Assembly: GCF_003614885.1 (NCBI RefSeq) | Contig: NZ_QZMS01000011.1 | Coordinates: forward strand, 372,001 to 436,000 | Length of the DNA: 64,000 bases | Direction: 5' to 3' | Source: Photobacterium salinisoli | Lineage (GTDB): Bacteria; Pseudomonadota; Gammaproteobacteria; Enterobacterales; Vibrionaceae | Shown: one piece after another, positions 26,824 through 35,648 of the stretch | How the letters are laid out: each line of letters begins with the position of its first letter | How positions within the stretch are numbered: the stretch's first letter is position 1 | The notes under the pieces: generated by a model | What the model saw: the letters and a program-made list of their open reading frames with translations, nothing else | The model's database searches: none | Told to the model about the DNA's origin: nothing | Made by a program: the position numbers and the translations under genes

Positions 26824-28992
26824 TTATCTACCGCAGCATCTCTTATACTTATTCCCACTACCACAGGGACACTTATCATTTCTGCCAATTTTAAATTTCA
26901 TTTTCTTTTGAATATCTGAAGGAGAGATTTTCTTTGTGTTATTTTTTATCTCTTTAGGTATTGCTTTTTCCATATCCTCATCATATGCCCATGGAAAATC
27001 TACTCCTCCCATGAATACTGGATATTTAGTAATAGCATCAAAAAGAACACCAAACCACTTATCAAACTTACATGAGTATTTCTTCATGTTCATGTGAGCC
27101 AACATTCGATTAGCTTCATGCTCTAAGTCGATTTTATTCTTACATAAATCCACATGTACCGTCACACCGTATTCGTCCATAAGCAACGAAAAATCGTGTA
27201 GTTTGGAATCTTGAATACATTTGTACGAACAACCGTCTACTGCTTTATTGAAATCATTGATGGCCTTACTGGAAAATTTGAGCAATTCCAAACCAAAATT
27301 AATAACTCCCCTATCATCGCCTTTATCAATCACCGATATTAACCTTGAGAAAGGAGTGTTCACATGATAAGTGAGAATTCCCTCTGGTGTCTTTTTCCCT
27401 CCCCAGTAAGGTATTCTTCTAGACATTATTGCGTGATCTAAATCTCCACATATACTTTCATCTAAGCATGCGAATGTATAATCAGATGAAAGCCACAAAT
27501 TTTCCTTTAGATGATGAGATAAAATTGTCAATTCAGAGCTTGCAACAAAATCATCAAAATAACCAGCTCGTCTATCTATATAGCTAATGAAGTAAAGTGG
27601 AGTGTTTAAGAATTCACTCATCACATCCAAGAAAAATATATCCATTACAAAAGGTTTCTTGATAAGTTCAAGGTCACTATCAAGAGTTAACATGTTCAGC
27701 GACTGAAATGTTAACGATGGGTAATGTTCTGATGTAATGGAAATAGGATAGAAGCAATCAATATCTAAGTTGAGTTCAATTTTTTGATTATTTTCGTCCT
27801 TTAATATGACGTTTTTGGAGTGCAAAGCTTTAGCACACTTCACGGCTTGGTCATATGCATTTTGTACTGCTGCTACAAAATCCCGCTTAGCTGCAACCCC
27901 ATCACCTTGTCTAGCTGGAAGAGTTAAAGCCTTTGACTTTGCTTGAAATATTAATGCTTTATTTCCAAATAAAACTAAGACATCTATTTCGCTTATTCTA
28001 GTTTTTGAGTCTTTATATATTTCAATGTTGCTAAATACATTTTTTTCACCGAATACCTTCTTAAGGTATTTTATGGTCATTTTTTCTACATATTCACCAC
28101 GATGTTTTTCTGCCTGTTTCAAATATTCCTTATCAGTATCACGAATCCAGAACATTGGAGATTCATATAGATTTTCTAATAAACTATAGCTGTTAAATAT
28201 ATAGTATTTATCATTGAAATTAATTATAGGTTGTAATTTCACATCGTTCAAATCAGTAACGTTATTGAAGTTCGTGTTATTTGTTGAGCATGTAAAGCAC
28301 TCTATAAATGAATATAGTTCTGATTTTTCAAAATCAATTTTTTCACTTATAGCATCAATGTCTATTCTAAACATTTCAAGTAAGTCTTCATAGTTGGCTA
28401 CTTTCTTGTAAAACCGACTTGCTTTTTCATTAATATTTTCTTTTATCATGCTAACTATATTAACTGCATTTCTAACTGTGAACCCCTTATTTTCAAGAAT
28501 CCACTCTTCATCCTGTGCATATTTTTCAATAGACAGATCGTTATATTGAAAATCATAAGCACTGTCAGCAGAATAAAATGTAGATTCACGGATGGAAGCT
28601 GGTGAACTCATAAATCTTTCACCAAAACCTTTAGATGAATCCATATCTGAAAATAATGCTTCAATAGCACTAGGGTTAAATGTCATGCTGTTATGAAGTT
28701 CTTCAAGAAGACTATCTGAATCATTTGCTAATTTATCTATTTCTTCTTGCGTTATGTCTAACTTCGTTAATGTTTTTTTAACCATTAAACCTAACAATGT
28801 ATTGATTTCATTTTTGCACAACTTATTTTTAGAAAACCAATGGCTAAAATTCTCAGCAATACTCCTCCCAGGAGAAGTAACAAGAAAGTTGTCCCTAAAA
28901 CAAAGGGATGCAACTGCGTATATATAGCCGTTTGATTTACAAATTTCTTCTAATTGACTAAAGACATCTTGCTCTGCTCTATGCTTTATCAT
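26824..28992 (-). CDS. PD-(D/E)XK/NERD-like nuclease-domain protein with C-terminal SEC-C zinc motif
   Basis: 722 residues from the ATG at 28992 (AAAGGTG upstream). Residues of about 300-355 show a restriction-like core: GEYVE, then EIDVLVLF and FQAKSK (E300, D337, Q350-x-K352), as in NERD domains. The N-terminal 290 and the C-terminal 350 residues are unassigned. The last 20 residues form a SEC-C motif (GRNDKCPCGSG, KRCC) that binds zinc. The gene is clearly richer in A and T than its neighbours, stands alone, and is bracketed by inverted repeat copies, all signs of horizontal transfer. A defence nuclease or stress-linked nucleic-acid processing role is possible but unproven. Confidence 0.75.
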   Translation of the reverse strand: MIKHRAEQDVFSQLEEICKSNGYIYAVASLCFRDNFLVTSPGRSIAENFSHWFSKNKLCKNEINTLLGLMVKKTLTKLDITQEEIDKLANDSDSLLEELHNSMTFNPSAIEALFSDMDSSKGFGERFMSSPASIRESTFYSADSAYDFQYNDLSIEKYAQDEEWILENKGFTVRNAVNIVSMIKENINEKASRFYKKVANYEDLLEMFRIDIDAISEKIDFEKSELYSFIECFTCSTNNTNFNNVTDLNDVKLQPIINFNDKYYIFNSYSLLENLYESPMFWIRDTDKEYLKQAEKHRGEYVEKMTIKYLKKVFGEKNVFSNIEIYKDSKTRISEIDVLVLFGNKALIFQAKSKALTLPARQGDGVAAKRDFVAAVQNAYDQAVKCAKALHSKNVILKDENNQKIELNLDIDCFYPISITSEHYPSLTFQSLNMLTLDSDLELIKKPFVMDIFFLDVMSEFLNTPLYFISYIDRRAGYFDDFVASSELTILSHHLKENLWLSSDYTFACLDESICGDLDHAIMSRRIPYWGGKKTPEGILTYHVNTPFSRLISVIDKGDDRGVINFGLELLKFSSKAINDFNKAVDGCSYKCIQDSKLHDFSLLMDEYGVTVHVDLCKNKIDLEHEANRMLAHMNMKKYSCKFDKWFGVLFDAITKYPVFMGGVDFPWAYDEDMEKAIPKEIKNNTKKISPSDIQKKMKFKIGRNDKCPCGSGNKYKRCCGR

Positions 28993-29041
28993 TATCACAC
29001 CTTTTTCCTAGCCTATGAGTACGAGATTATAGTTTCTTGAA

Positions 29042-29059
29042 CTTCACTATTTAGTGAAG
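29042..29059. promoter_or_regulatory. Palindromic operator candidate upstream of the NERD/SEC-C gene
   Basis: An 8-bp arm dyad, CTTCACTA-TT-TAGTGAAG, about 50 bases before the ATG at 28992, with a further half-site GGTGAAG at about 29073-29079. The rest of the 282-base gap (28993-29274) is AT-rich with no gene seen. Confidence 0.55.
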
Positions 29060-29274
29060 GATCTCATGTTTGGTGAAGTGTCTTGTCTTGCAATTTTTAG
29101 TAGATAGGAAGTGGCCTTAAGCTCCAACTCGCTTTGAATCGCCAACAGAGTAACGCCTAACTGACAATATTTGACTTACAAAAAAATATTAATGAATTGC
29201 TAATATTCGATTTTTCGTAACGCATTTTTGTCCAAAAACGAGTTTAGCGCCCAATAGAGACGCACTCCCCTAGT

Positions 29275-29446
29275 GGAAAAATTCAGGACGAATTTTTAGG
29301 TTGTCGGCGCCGGGAGCGCCTACAACCGGCCCGGATCACACCAAAGAGCAAAAAGGGGCTTTCTGGGTACGCTTTGCACCAACAAAGAGTACCTGGCGCG
29401 CGAACTCAGATGCCAAGTAAACCACCAGACTCAAGCGCGACATACC
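29275..29446 (+). repeat. Dispersed structured repeat, copy 5 (first of a tandem three)
   Basis: Plus-oriented copy with all parts: AAATTC-AGGAC-GAATTT, the GGTTGT-C-GGCGC / GCGCC-T-ACAACC stem, and GTACGCTTTG / CAAAGAGTAC with one mismatch. It ends GCGCGACATACC. A 64-base spacer (29447-29510) leads to copy 6. Confidence 0.92.
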
Positions 29447-29510
29447 TCAACTGCACCAGAAGCAATAAACACAACACACCCGAAAGCCCAAAAGAAACCC
29501 ACTCCCTCAG

Positions 29511-29682
29511 GGAAAAATTCAGGACGAATTTTTAGGTTGTTGGCGCCGGGAGCGCCTACAACCGGCCCGGACCACTCCAAAGAACACAAAGGGGCTTTCT
29601 GGGTACTCTTTGCACCAACAAAGAGTACCTGGCGCGCGTACTAAGATGCCAAGTGAACTACCACACTCAAGCGCGACATACC
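29511..29682 (+). repeat. Dispersed structured repeat, copy 6 (tandem)
   Basis: Almost identical to copy 7. Its AT stem is the perfect GTACTCTTTG / CAAAGAGTAC. The spacer (29683-29734) is itself related to the spacer after copy 5 (both run CTGCACCAGAA ... ATAAACACAACA ... ACCCACTCCC), so the tandem unit is about 225-236 bases, not just the 170-base core. Confidence 0.92.
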
Positions 29683-29734
29683 TCAGCTGCACCAGAATCC
29701 ATAAACACAACATCCCCAAGAAACCCACTCCCCA

Positions 29735-29907
29735 GGGAAAAATTCAGGACGAATTTTTAGGTTGTCGGCGCCGGGAGCGCCTACAACCGCCCCGGACCAC
29801 ACCAAAGAACAACAAGGGGCTTTCTGGGTACTCTTTGCCCCAACAAAGAGTACCTGGCGCGCGTACTCAGATGCAAAATGAACCACCAGACTCAAGCGCG
29901 ACATACC
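29735..29907 (+). repeat. Dispersed structured repeat, copy 7 (tandem)
   Basis: Third tandem copy, ending 30 bases before the stop of the convergent ASCH gene. AT stem GTACTCTTTG / CAAAGAGTAC, GC stem as in copy 6. Confidence 0.92.
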
Positions 29908-29937
29908 CTCAGAATCTGAACTCCCCCAAAAAGAACA

Positions 29938-30387
29938 TCACGACTCCACCGAAAACTTCTTCAAAAAGTGATTCGCCTCATCCACCCAACACCGCCCTGC
30001 CTGCACGTTGCGTTTCGCCTGTTTATCCGTGCTGCCGGCTTTCTTGATAAGCTGATAGGCCGCTTCTGTGTAATCGCAGTGCTCTTTTAAGCGATCACGC
30101 AGATAGCCAATCAAGCGAATACCCTGCAAGGGGGTGGTGTTTGCCAGCGACAATACACACCAGCCATCGTCCAGACCCGCCGCGTTACCGTGCTCGACAT
30201 GGGTAATGAGTGAGCTCATCTCCTGCCCTGTCTCTTCGCCGTTAGCGTCCTGTTCGCGAAAAATAAGGACATCGCCGACCGTATATTGACGATGATTGAG
30301 ACACAACTGGTGGGTTTTGCGTCCGGCCAGTATGTCGGTGAAATCGGCAGACGGAATACTCAGTTCATGAAGCGTGACTTTGTTCAT
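29938..30387 (-). CDS. ASCH-domain (DUF3850-like) protein
   Basis: 149 residues from the ATG at 30387 (GGAGGTT upstream). The N-terminal ~85 residues are an ASCH fold: VTLHELSIPSADFTDILAGRKTHQLCLNHRQYTVGDVLIFRE, with the Lys-Thr of the putative RNA-binding cleft, as in DUF3850 proteins often found in phages. The C-terminal 60 residues are helical and Lys-rich. It probably acts on RNA or nucleotides. Its start overlaps the stop of a 72-residue ORF (ATGA), and it lies beside a phage CI gene, so it is likely a phage-derived passenger. Confidence 0.75.
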   Translation of the reverse strand: MNKVTLHELSIPSADFTDILAGRKTHQLCLNHRQYTVGDVLIFREQDANGEETGQEMSSLITHVEHGNAAGLDDGWCVLSLANTTPLQGIRLIGYLRDRLKEHCDYTEAAYQLIKKAGSTDKQAKRNVQAGRCWVDEANHFLKKFSVES

Positions 30388-30602
30388 GCCGGAACCTCCA
30401 CGTTGTGGCGATCGGCGTTGACAAGGGAGCGCCATTGACCCGTCGCCTGAGTTCTCCGGCTCATTTGAGAACGCTGTGTATTGCCAAACGACATACGTTT
30501 AGCTTGCCGTAAAAGCAGAGTACGGAAATGAGGGACGATTAGCCTCCGAATCTCCACTTTTGCGATGCAGGGTACATCAATCGCTATTTGATTCCTTGTC
30601 AT
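30384..30602 (-). CDS. Possible small phage-type ORF divergent from CI repressor
   Basis: 72 residues from the ATG at 30602, which has AAGGAT at good spacing; the frame also stays open to an ATG at 30686 without a ribosome site. The product is basic (many Arg) and ends with an ATGA overlap onto the ASCH gene, supporting real translation. No domain is recognised. Its place, divergent from a CI gene, is where P2/186-like phages keep cox/apl-type genes, but no clear HTH is seen. Confidence 0.4.
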   Translation of the reverse strand: MTRNQIAIDVPCIAKVEIRRLIVPHFRTLLLRQAKRMSFGNTQRSQMSRRTQATGQWRSLVNADRHNVEVPA

Positions 30603-30769
30603 GAGTGGTATCCTTACGCGTTGGTTTTGCGCACTTTTTGCCAATTTTGCGCTGATTTGTTGAATACGCACAGTGTTGATCCTCAATTGAATACCGTCAA
30701 TAACTTATGCCGTTAACAGGTGACTTTTGACGATCATTTTCGAGTTCGATCACACTGACTGGACAGTAC

Positions 30770-31459
30770 ATGAGTAAAAAAATCCTTATTTTTGACTATC
30801 TGAAAGGTCATGACTTCACATCGAATCTGAGAGACTTAACCCATTGTGCTTCCTTTGGTGAGATGGCAACGCTGTTTGACGTGCCAAAAACCACCTTCAG
30901 CACCTGGAATACCCATAACCGCACCTCTCATGAACTGGTTGTCCGTACGCATTTACGTACCGGCATCCCGATTCACCGGTTAATTTTACCTGCAGATTAT
31001 CCCCTGGAAGCGCTGCATCATTCGTTTACGAACAGCAAAGCCGCTGAGCATAGCGCCATTGCTGAAACCTCAAATGAGTACAGAGCAGACCGGCAATCGA
31101 CGACGAATAGCGCGGTATCCGACACAGTCGTCACGCTGGACAGCTACAGCCTGACCAATGGAAAGTTGCTCAGCACCGGTACACTTCCATATGCAAAACG
31201 CATTTTTGAGTCCTGGAGCCTGAATGCCGCATCCACCATTGAAGTGGAAAACCATGAAGGGCGGTTTCTGATTGATAAGAGTCAGAACGATGCCGTGAGC
31301 GGTGATTACCTGATTGATATGAACGGACGTCTGTCGATAAATCCTATTCAGCGCCTGCCGAACAAGCTGGCGGTGACGCTAGGCCACACCTGTGTAGAAG
31401 TGAATGACAACGAGATCAAAGTGATTGGCCGAGTGGCGGTCAGTTTGAAAAAGCAGTGA
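30770..31459 (+). CDS. Phage CI-type repressor (186/P2-like)
   Basis: 229 residues. The N-terminal domain (about 20-85) is a Bac_CI HTH (MATLFDVPKTTFSTWNTHNRTSHELVVRTHLRTGIPIHRLILP). After a Ser/Thr-rich linker, the C-terminal domain (about 118-229) is the CI oligomerisation fold (VTLDSYSLTNGKLLSTGTLPYAKRI ... GDYLIDMNGRLSINPIQRLP ... GRVAVSLKK). There is no Ser-Lys autoprotease pair, as in coliphage 186 CI. No integrase, structural or lysis genes are near, so it is an orphan or remnant immunity gene. Confidence 0.85.
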   Translation: MSKKILIFDYLKGHDFTSNLRDLTHCASFGEMATLFDVPKTTFSTWNTHNRTSHELVVRTHLRTGIPIHRLILPADYPLEALHHSFTNSKAAEHSAIAETSNEYRADRQSTTNSAVSDTVVTLDSYSLTNGKLLSTGTLPYAKRIFESWSLNAASTIEVENHEGRFLIDKSQNDAVSGDYLIDMNGRLSINPIQRLPNKLAVTLGHTCVEVNDNEIKVIGRVAVSLKKQ

Positions 31460-31468
31460 ACTGTCACT

Positions 31469-31497
31469 ATCCCGGGCCGCAGAGACCGGCCCGGGAT
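31469..31497. terminator. Strong hairpin between CI and the GFA gene
   Basis: A 10-bp perfect GC-rich stem ATCCCGGGCC / GGCCCGGGAT around a nine-base loop, between convergent genes. There is no T-run, so termination would rest on stem strength or Rho. Confidence 0.55.
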
Positions 31498-31506
31498 GGC
31501 TGTTAC

Positions 31507-31935
31507 TTAAGGGGCAAATTGAGCGAAGACTTCTTCTTCGGTCAGATTTTTGGTGTTGTTACTGAAGGCATAATAAGCCGGTTTTTTATCAATGAAGATC
31601 TGCTGCTCCATTTCCAGCTGACTTTCCTGATCCAGCAAACCTGCCGGTACTATGTACTGCCCGGTTGGTTTAAGAAAATAAAACAGATGAGTACCGCAAT
31701 TTTTGCAGAAACCACGCTCGCCCCAGTCTGATGACGAGAAACGGGAAACATAGTCTTCGCCACTGAACGTCACTTCCGTGCCAGCCGAAACAGCCAGATA
31801 CGGGCCACCGCTCCATTTACGACACATGCCGCAATGACAGACTTCCGCATGCAGCGTACCGCTGTTTGATTGCATTCCGACCTTACCGCACAGGCAATGT
31901 CCTGTGAGGTGATGCAACGATGATGTTGATGACAT
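31507..31935 (-). CDS. GFA-domain (CENP-V) zinc protein
   Basis: 142 residues from the ATG at 31935 (AAGGAGGG upstream). Zinc-binding cysteines are in the canonical pattern: GHCLCGKV, CHCGMCRKW and FCKNCGTHLFY. The family is named after glutathione-dependent formaldehyde-activating enzyme; most bacterial members have no proven reaction. It lies 41 bases beyond the ABC-F gene on the same strand. Confidence 0.9.
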   Translation of the reverse strand: MSSTSSLHHLTGHCLCGKVGMQSNSGTLHAEVCHCGMCRKWSGGPYLAVSAGTEVTFSGEDYVSRFSSSDWGERGFCKNCGTHLFYFLKPTGQYIVPAGLLDQESQLEMEQQIFIDKKPAYYAFSNNTKNLTEEEVFAQFAP

Positions 31936-31976
31936 AGTGCCCTCCTTATCCATAAGCCTCAGATAGCATAGTTGAT

Positions 31977-33554
31977 TTATCTGAAAAAATCCCAGCGCTG
32001 ATTCACACCACACGCATCCACAAAATCCGGATCGTGACTGACCAGAATGAAGCTGCCCTGATGTTCACTCAATGCCTGGGCCATCATGGATTTTCCCTCC
32101 AAATCAAGGTGGTTGTCCGGTTCATCCAACAGCAGAACCCCTTCCTGTTGCTGATGACTCACCACCAGCATCGCCAGCCGCATTCGTTCACCGCCGCTCA
32201 GGGTCGACATTTGCTGCTCGACCCTTTCCCGGCGAAAACCGATACAGGCTGCCAGGGTGCGCAGCTCGGCGGCCGTATAGGCAGAGCACAGGCGCGTCAG
32301 GTTATCCATCAGCGTTGCCTGCAAATCAAATAAGGAAAAATGCTGATCCAGATAGCATAGCGGCCCGTGCCTGTGAATCTCACCCGAGCTGGCTGGCAGC
32401 TCACCCAATAGCGTTTTCAGCAAGGTCGACTTACCTGTGCCGTTACTGCCATGCAGATGAATTTTATCGCCATAGCAAACAGTTTGGCTGATGGCGGGTA
32501 ATTGTCCCCGCTGTAAGCCCAGTTCGGTGATCGTCAGTAACCGCGCACTTCGCTTGGCCGCACTCTTGGTACTGAAGCTCAGAGGCTTATTGCAGTCCAT
32601 TTTATCCTGCAGCGTTTTGAGCTGTTGCTGCGCCTGTTCCAGTTGCTGGTGTTGCTGATGTTTTCTTGATGATGCTGCACTTTCTGCGGCATTTTTCTGG
32701 TAATCAAGCAGCAAAGTGGACTGGCTGCCAGCGTGCCTGTCCCGCTTTCCGGCCGCCGCCCGGCGCTGGGCTTTTTCTTCATTGCGCTGATGCTGTCGGT
32801 GAAGGACGTTGATGTGTTGTTTCGCTTTCGACAGTTGCGTGGCCAGTAACCGGGCTTCATGACTTTTCTGTTCCCGGTATTGCATAAAATCAGTGCCGTA
32901 GCTGGCTAACCCCGTGTGGCTGAGTTCAACAATGCGATCGGCGTTTTTCAGTAATAGCGGATCATGACTGACCAGCAAAATGCCGCCCTGAAAATGGGTG
33001 ATGTGTTGCGACAGCCATTCTCTTCCATGTCGATCCAGATGGTTTGACGGCTCATCGAGAATGAGCAGCTCAGCACCACTGCGAAAACAAAGCCACAACC
33101 GTAACCGTGTCAGCTCACCGCCGCTCAGACTGGTGCAGGATTGTCCGGGATCGGGCGGTAATCCTAACGCTGTTAACTGGCGGGACAGGGCATCCGGCAG
33201 ATCCCATTGTTCGCCTACCGCCTCGAAATCTGCCGGATCGCAACTGCCGGCGGCGATGCGTTTCAGCGCTTGCAGGCAGTCGTCGACGCCCAGTGCCTGT
33301 GCGACAGTACCCAGCGCCGACAAATCGTTCTGCGCCGTCAGCTGAGGTAAGTAGGCGATGTGTGTATGCCTGACCACCCGGCCTTCATCTGGCTGACGGG
33401 TACCGCTTAACAGTGCGGCCAGCACAGATTTGCCACAACCGTTTCGGCCTACCAGTGCGGTGGTTTCACGGTCTAAAGTGAGGGATAGATCAGAAAACAG
33501 CGGTTCCCCGTGGGGAAGAAAAACAGTCAGAGACTGAGCTTGCAATAATGTCAT
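31977..33554 (-). CDS. ABC-F ATPase
   Basis: 525 residues from the ATG at 33554 (GGAGGTC upstream); longer in-frame starts lack a ribosome site. Two ATP-binding cassettes: Walker A GRNGCGKS and GSNGTGKS, signatures TSLSGGELTRL and STLSGGERMRL, Walker B LLILDEPSNHLD and GVLLLDEPDNHLD. They are joined by a charged linker (about 220-330) rich in Gln, His and Lys, with no transmembrane helices. ABC-F proteins bind the ribosomal E site and relieve stalled or drug-bound ribosomes. It resembles chromosomal Uup/YheS-type proteins; antibiotic protection is possible but no resistance gene is adjacent. Confidence 0.88.
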   Translation of the reverse strand: MTLLQAQSLTVFLPHGEPLFSDLSLTLDRETTALVGRNGCGKSVLAALLSGTRQPDEGRVVRHTHIAYLPQLTAQNDLSALGTVAQALGVDDCLQALKRIAAGSCDPADFEAVGEQWDLPDALSRQLTALGLPPDPGQSCTSLSGGELTRLRLWLCFRSGAELLILDEPSNHLDRHGREWLSQHITHFQGGILLVSHDPLLLKNADRIVELSHTGLASYGTDFMQYREQKSHEARLLATQLSKAKQHINVLHRQHQRNEEKAQRRAAAGKRDRHAGSQSTLLLDYQKNAAESAASSRKHQQHQQLEQAQQQLKTLQDKMDCNKPLSFSTKSAAKRSARLLTITELGLQRGQLPAISQTVCYGDKIHLHGSNGTGKSTLLKTLLGELPASSGEIHRHGPLCYLDQHFSLFDLQATLMDNLTRLCSAYTAAELRTLAACIGFRRERVEQQMSTLSGGERMRLAMLVVSHQQQEGVLLLDEPDNHLDLEGKSMMAQALSEHQGSFILVSHDPDFVDACGVNQRWDFFR

Positions 33555-33950
33555 AACGACCTCCGGTGCAAGCGCAGGGAGAGACATTACCGTCAGAATA
33601 CATGGCTTTTTGCAGACAGATCTGAGTAGCACAACCGGTAACAATACGGTGATTCACAGCCGTTGACTGCTCAGACATAGACGGTTAACGCCCACTAACC
33701 CTGCGGATCCAAAAGAAAAAGTTCAAAGGATGTCAGGGGTTAGTGATTCATGTAGGCGTTAACTCCAAATGAGGTGATGGCGGCTATTAAACCACCGTAA
33801 AACGCATACCGCAAGATGCGCTCACCAGAAAGCAGGGGGATGAAAACAATTTATCCTTTTGCGACTTTGTCTGCTTAGTGTTTAAATACCTTATCAATCA
33901 TAATGATATCGGCCTGAGCTGGCCTCTGTTACCTTTGCGAAGGATATGCG
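33555..33950. other. Intergenic region with possible hydrophobic micro-ORF
   Basis: 396 bases between the divergent ABC-F and lhgO genes; promoters for both are expected here. On the minus strand 33740-33850 can encode a hydrophobic peptide ending GGLIAAITSFGVNAYMNH. It has no ATG: the possible starts are a TTG with GGTGAG upstream (24 residues) or an ATT with AAAAGG (36 residues). It is reported as a weak candidate only. Confidence 0.3.
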
Positions 33951-35192
33951 ATGAAGGATGAGTACGACTATCTGGTGATTGGCGGCGGCATAGTGGGGGT
34001 CGCCACGGCCAGTGCTTTGTTACGCCGGTATCCTGACAGCAAAATTCTGCTGATTGAAAAAGAGAGCACCCTCGCCCGTCACCAGACCGGCCACAACAGC
34101 GGCGTGATCCATGCCGGTGTTTATTATGCACCCGGCAGCCTGAAAGCACGGTTTTGCAAGGAAGGCGTACAGCGTACACTCGATTTCTGCCGCCAGCATA
34201 CTATTCCCGTCGACAACTGCGGCAAATTACTGGTCGCCACCAATGAGACAGAAATGCGCCGGATGCAGGATCTGCTGACACGCTGCCGTGAAAACGGCAT
34301 TGAGGTCGAAATGCTGGATCAGGCTCAGTTGCGGGAAAGAGAGCCGAACATCAGCGGCCTGGGAGCGCTATTTGTACGGGCAACCAGCATAGTGGATTAC
34401 CGGCAGGTCACTGAACATATGGCCAGCGATTTTACCGCTTCCGGCGGAAAAACGGCCCTGAATACACAAGTAACAGACATCACCGAGCACGGCGATCACA
34501 TCGCACTGACCTGCCGCCTGAGTAACGCAACCAGTGCCGGTTCTTTTTCTGTCAAAGGCTGTTTTCTGGTGTGTTGCGGCGGGTTAATGGCCGATCGCCT
34601 GACCAGAATGATGGGGCTGAAGACAGATTTTCAGATCATCCCCTACCGCGGAGAATATTACCGTCTGGCAGCCAGACATAATCAGATTGTCCGCCACCTT
34701 ATCTATCCGATCCCCGATCCTGCACTGCCCTTTTTAGGTGTTCACCTGACCCGCATGATAGATGGCTCTGTCACGGTTGGTCCAAATGCAGTACAGGGAT
34801 TTAAACGAGAGGGTTACGGGCGTTTCAATTTCAGCCTGCGTGACACGCTGGACATGCTCTCTTTCCCCGGTTTCTGGCAGGTTACCGGTAAGCACCTGAA
34901 AACCGGATTACAAGAATATAAAGATGCCTGGTGGAAAGCCGGATATCTTGAGCGGGTACGAAAATATTGTCCGGGGCTGACTCTGGACGATCTGGAACCC
35001 TACCCGGCAGGTATCCGTGCTCAGGCCGTGCTGAAAGACGGTACATTGGTCCATGACTTTCTCTTTGCAGACAGCCCGCGCAGCCTGCACGTGTGCAATG
35101 CCCCGTCTCCGGCAGCAACCTCTGCGATGCCGATTGCCGACTACATTTGCGATAAAGTGGCTGAGATTGAACAAAAGAATGAGGCTGGCTGA
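33951..35192 (+). CDS. lhgO: L-2-hydroxyglutarate oxidase
   Basis: 413 residues. The FAD-binding Rossmann motif is at the N-terminus (DYLVIGGGIVGVATASALL), followed by the family motif ARHQTGHNSGVIHAGVYYAPGSLKARFC. YRGEYYRL, GVHLTRMIDGSVTVGPNAVQ and PYPAGIRAQAV are typical of LhgO (YgaF). The membrane-associated flavoenzyme oxidises L-2-hydroxyglutarate to 2-oxoglutarate and feeds electrons to quinone. The start is supported by AAGGATATGCG. No csiD or gab genes are adjacent, so it stands apart from the E. coli arrangement. Confidence 0.92.
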   Translation: MKDEYDYLVIGGGIVGVATASALLRRYPDSKILLIEKESTLARHQTGHNSGVIHAGVYYAPGSLKARFCKEGVQRTLDFCRQHTIPVDNCGKLLVATNETEMRRMQDLLTRCRENGIEVEMLDQAQLREREPNISGLGALFVRATSIVDYRQVTEHMASDFTASGGKTALNTQVTDITEHGDHIALTCRLSNATSAGSFSVKGCFLVCCGGLMADRLTRMMGLKTDFQIIPYRGEYYRLAARHNQIVRHLIYPIPDPALPFLGVHLTRMIDGSVTVGPNAVQGFKREGYGRFNFSLRDTLDMLSFPGFWQVTGKHLKTGLQEYKDAWWKAGYLERVRKYCPGLTLDDLEPYPAGIRAQAVLKDGTLVHDFLFADSPRSLHVCNAPSPAATSAMPIADYICDKVAEIEQKNEAG

Positions 35193-35230
35193 AACAACAA
35201 ATCAGGCTAAATCCAAGAAACCACTCCCCA

Positions 35231-35403
35231 GGGGAAAATTCAGGACGAATTTTCAGGTTGTCGGCGCCGGGAGCGCCTGCAACCGACCCGGACCACACCA
35301 ACGAACAAAAAGGGGCTTTCTGGGTACGCTTTGCACCAACAAAGAGTACATGGCGCGCATCAGACGATGTCGAGAGAAGCACAGCACTCAAGCGCGACAT
35401 ACC
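35231..35403 (+). repeat. Dispersed structured repeat, copy 8 (first of a second tandem group)
   Basis: Plus-oriented copy starting 38 bases after lhgO. The GC stem shows a wobble change (TGCAACC instead of TACAACC). AT stem GTACGCTTTG / CAAAGAGTAC. The spacer to copy 9 is 54 bases. Confidence 0.9.
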
Positions 35404-35457
35404 ATCACGACCGTTTACCCGACACCAAACCCAAACCCCAAGAAACTCACTTCCCTA

Positions 35458-35629
35458 GGGGAAAATTCAGGACGAATTTTCAGGTTGTCGGCGCCGGGAG
35501 CGCCTACAACCGGCCCGGACAACACCAACGAACAAGTAGGCATTTCTGGGCACTCTTTGGGCCAGCAAAGAGTGTCTGGCGCGCATCAGACGATGGCGAG
35601 AGAAGCACAGCACTCAAGCGCGACATACC
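35458..35629 (+). repeat. Dispersed structured repeat, copy 9 (tandem)
   Basis: Plus-oriented. The AT stem is CACTCTTTG / CAAAGAGTG: both sides have changed together relative to copies 6, 7 and 10, a compensatory pair also found in copy 1. The body after the stem is nearly identical to copy 8. Confidence 0.9.
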
Positions 35630-35648
35630 ATCACGACCGTTTACCCAA

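Noticed and set aside
29511..29907. Repeated peptide-like ORFs across the repeat copies (for example frames reading GADNLKIRPEF)
   Set aside because: The same short frame recurs only because the repeat recurs. Starts, ends and ribosome sites are not conserved and the conserved unit is the stem structure.
29275..29907. CRISPR array
   Set aside because: Units are ~170 bases with similar, not unique, spacers and no cas genes are present.
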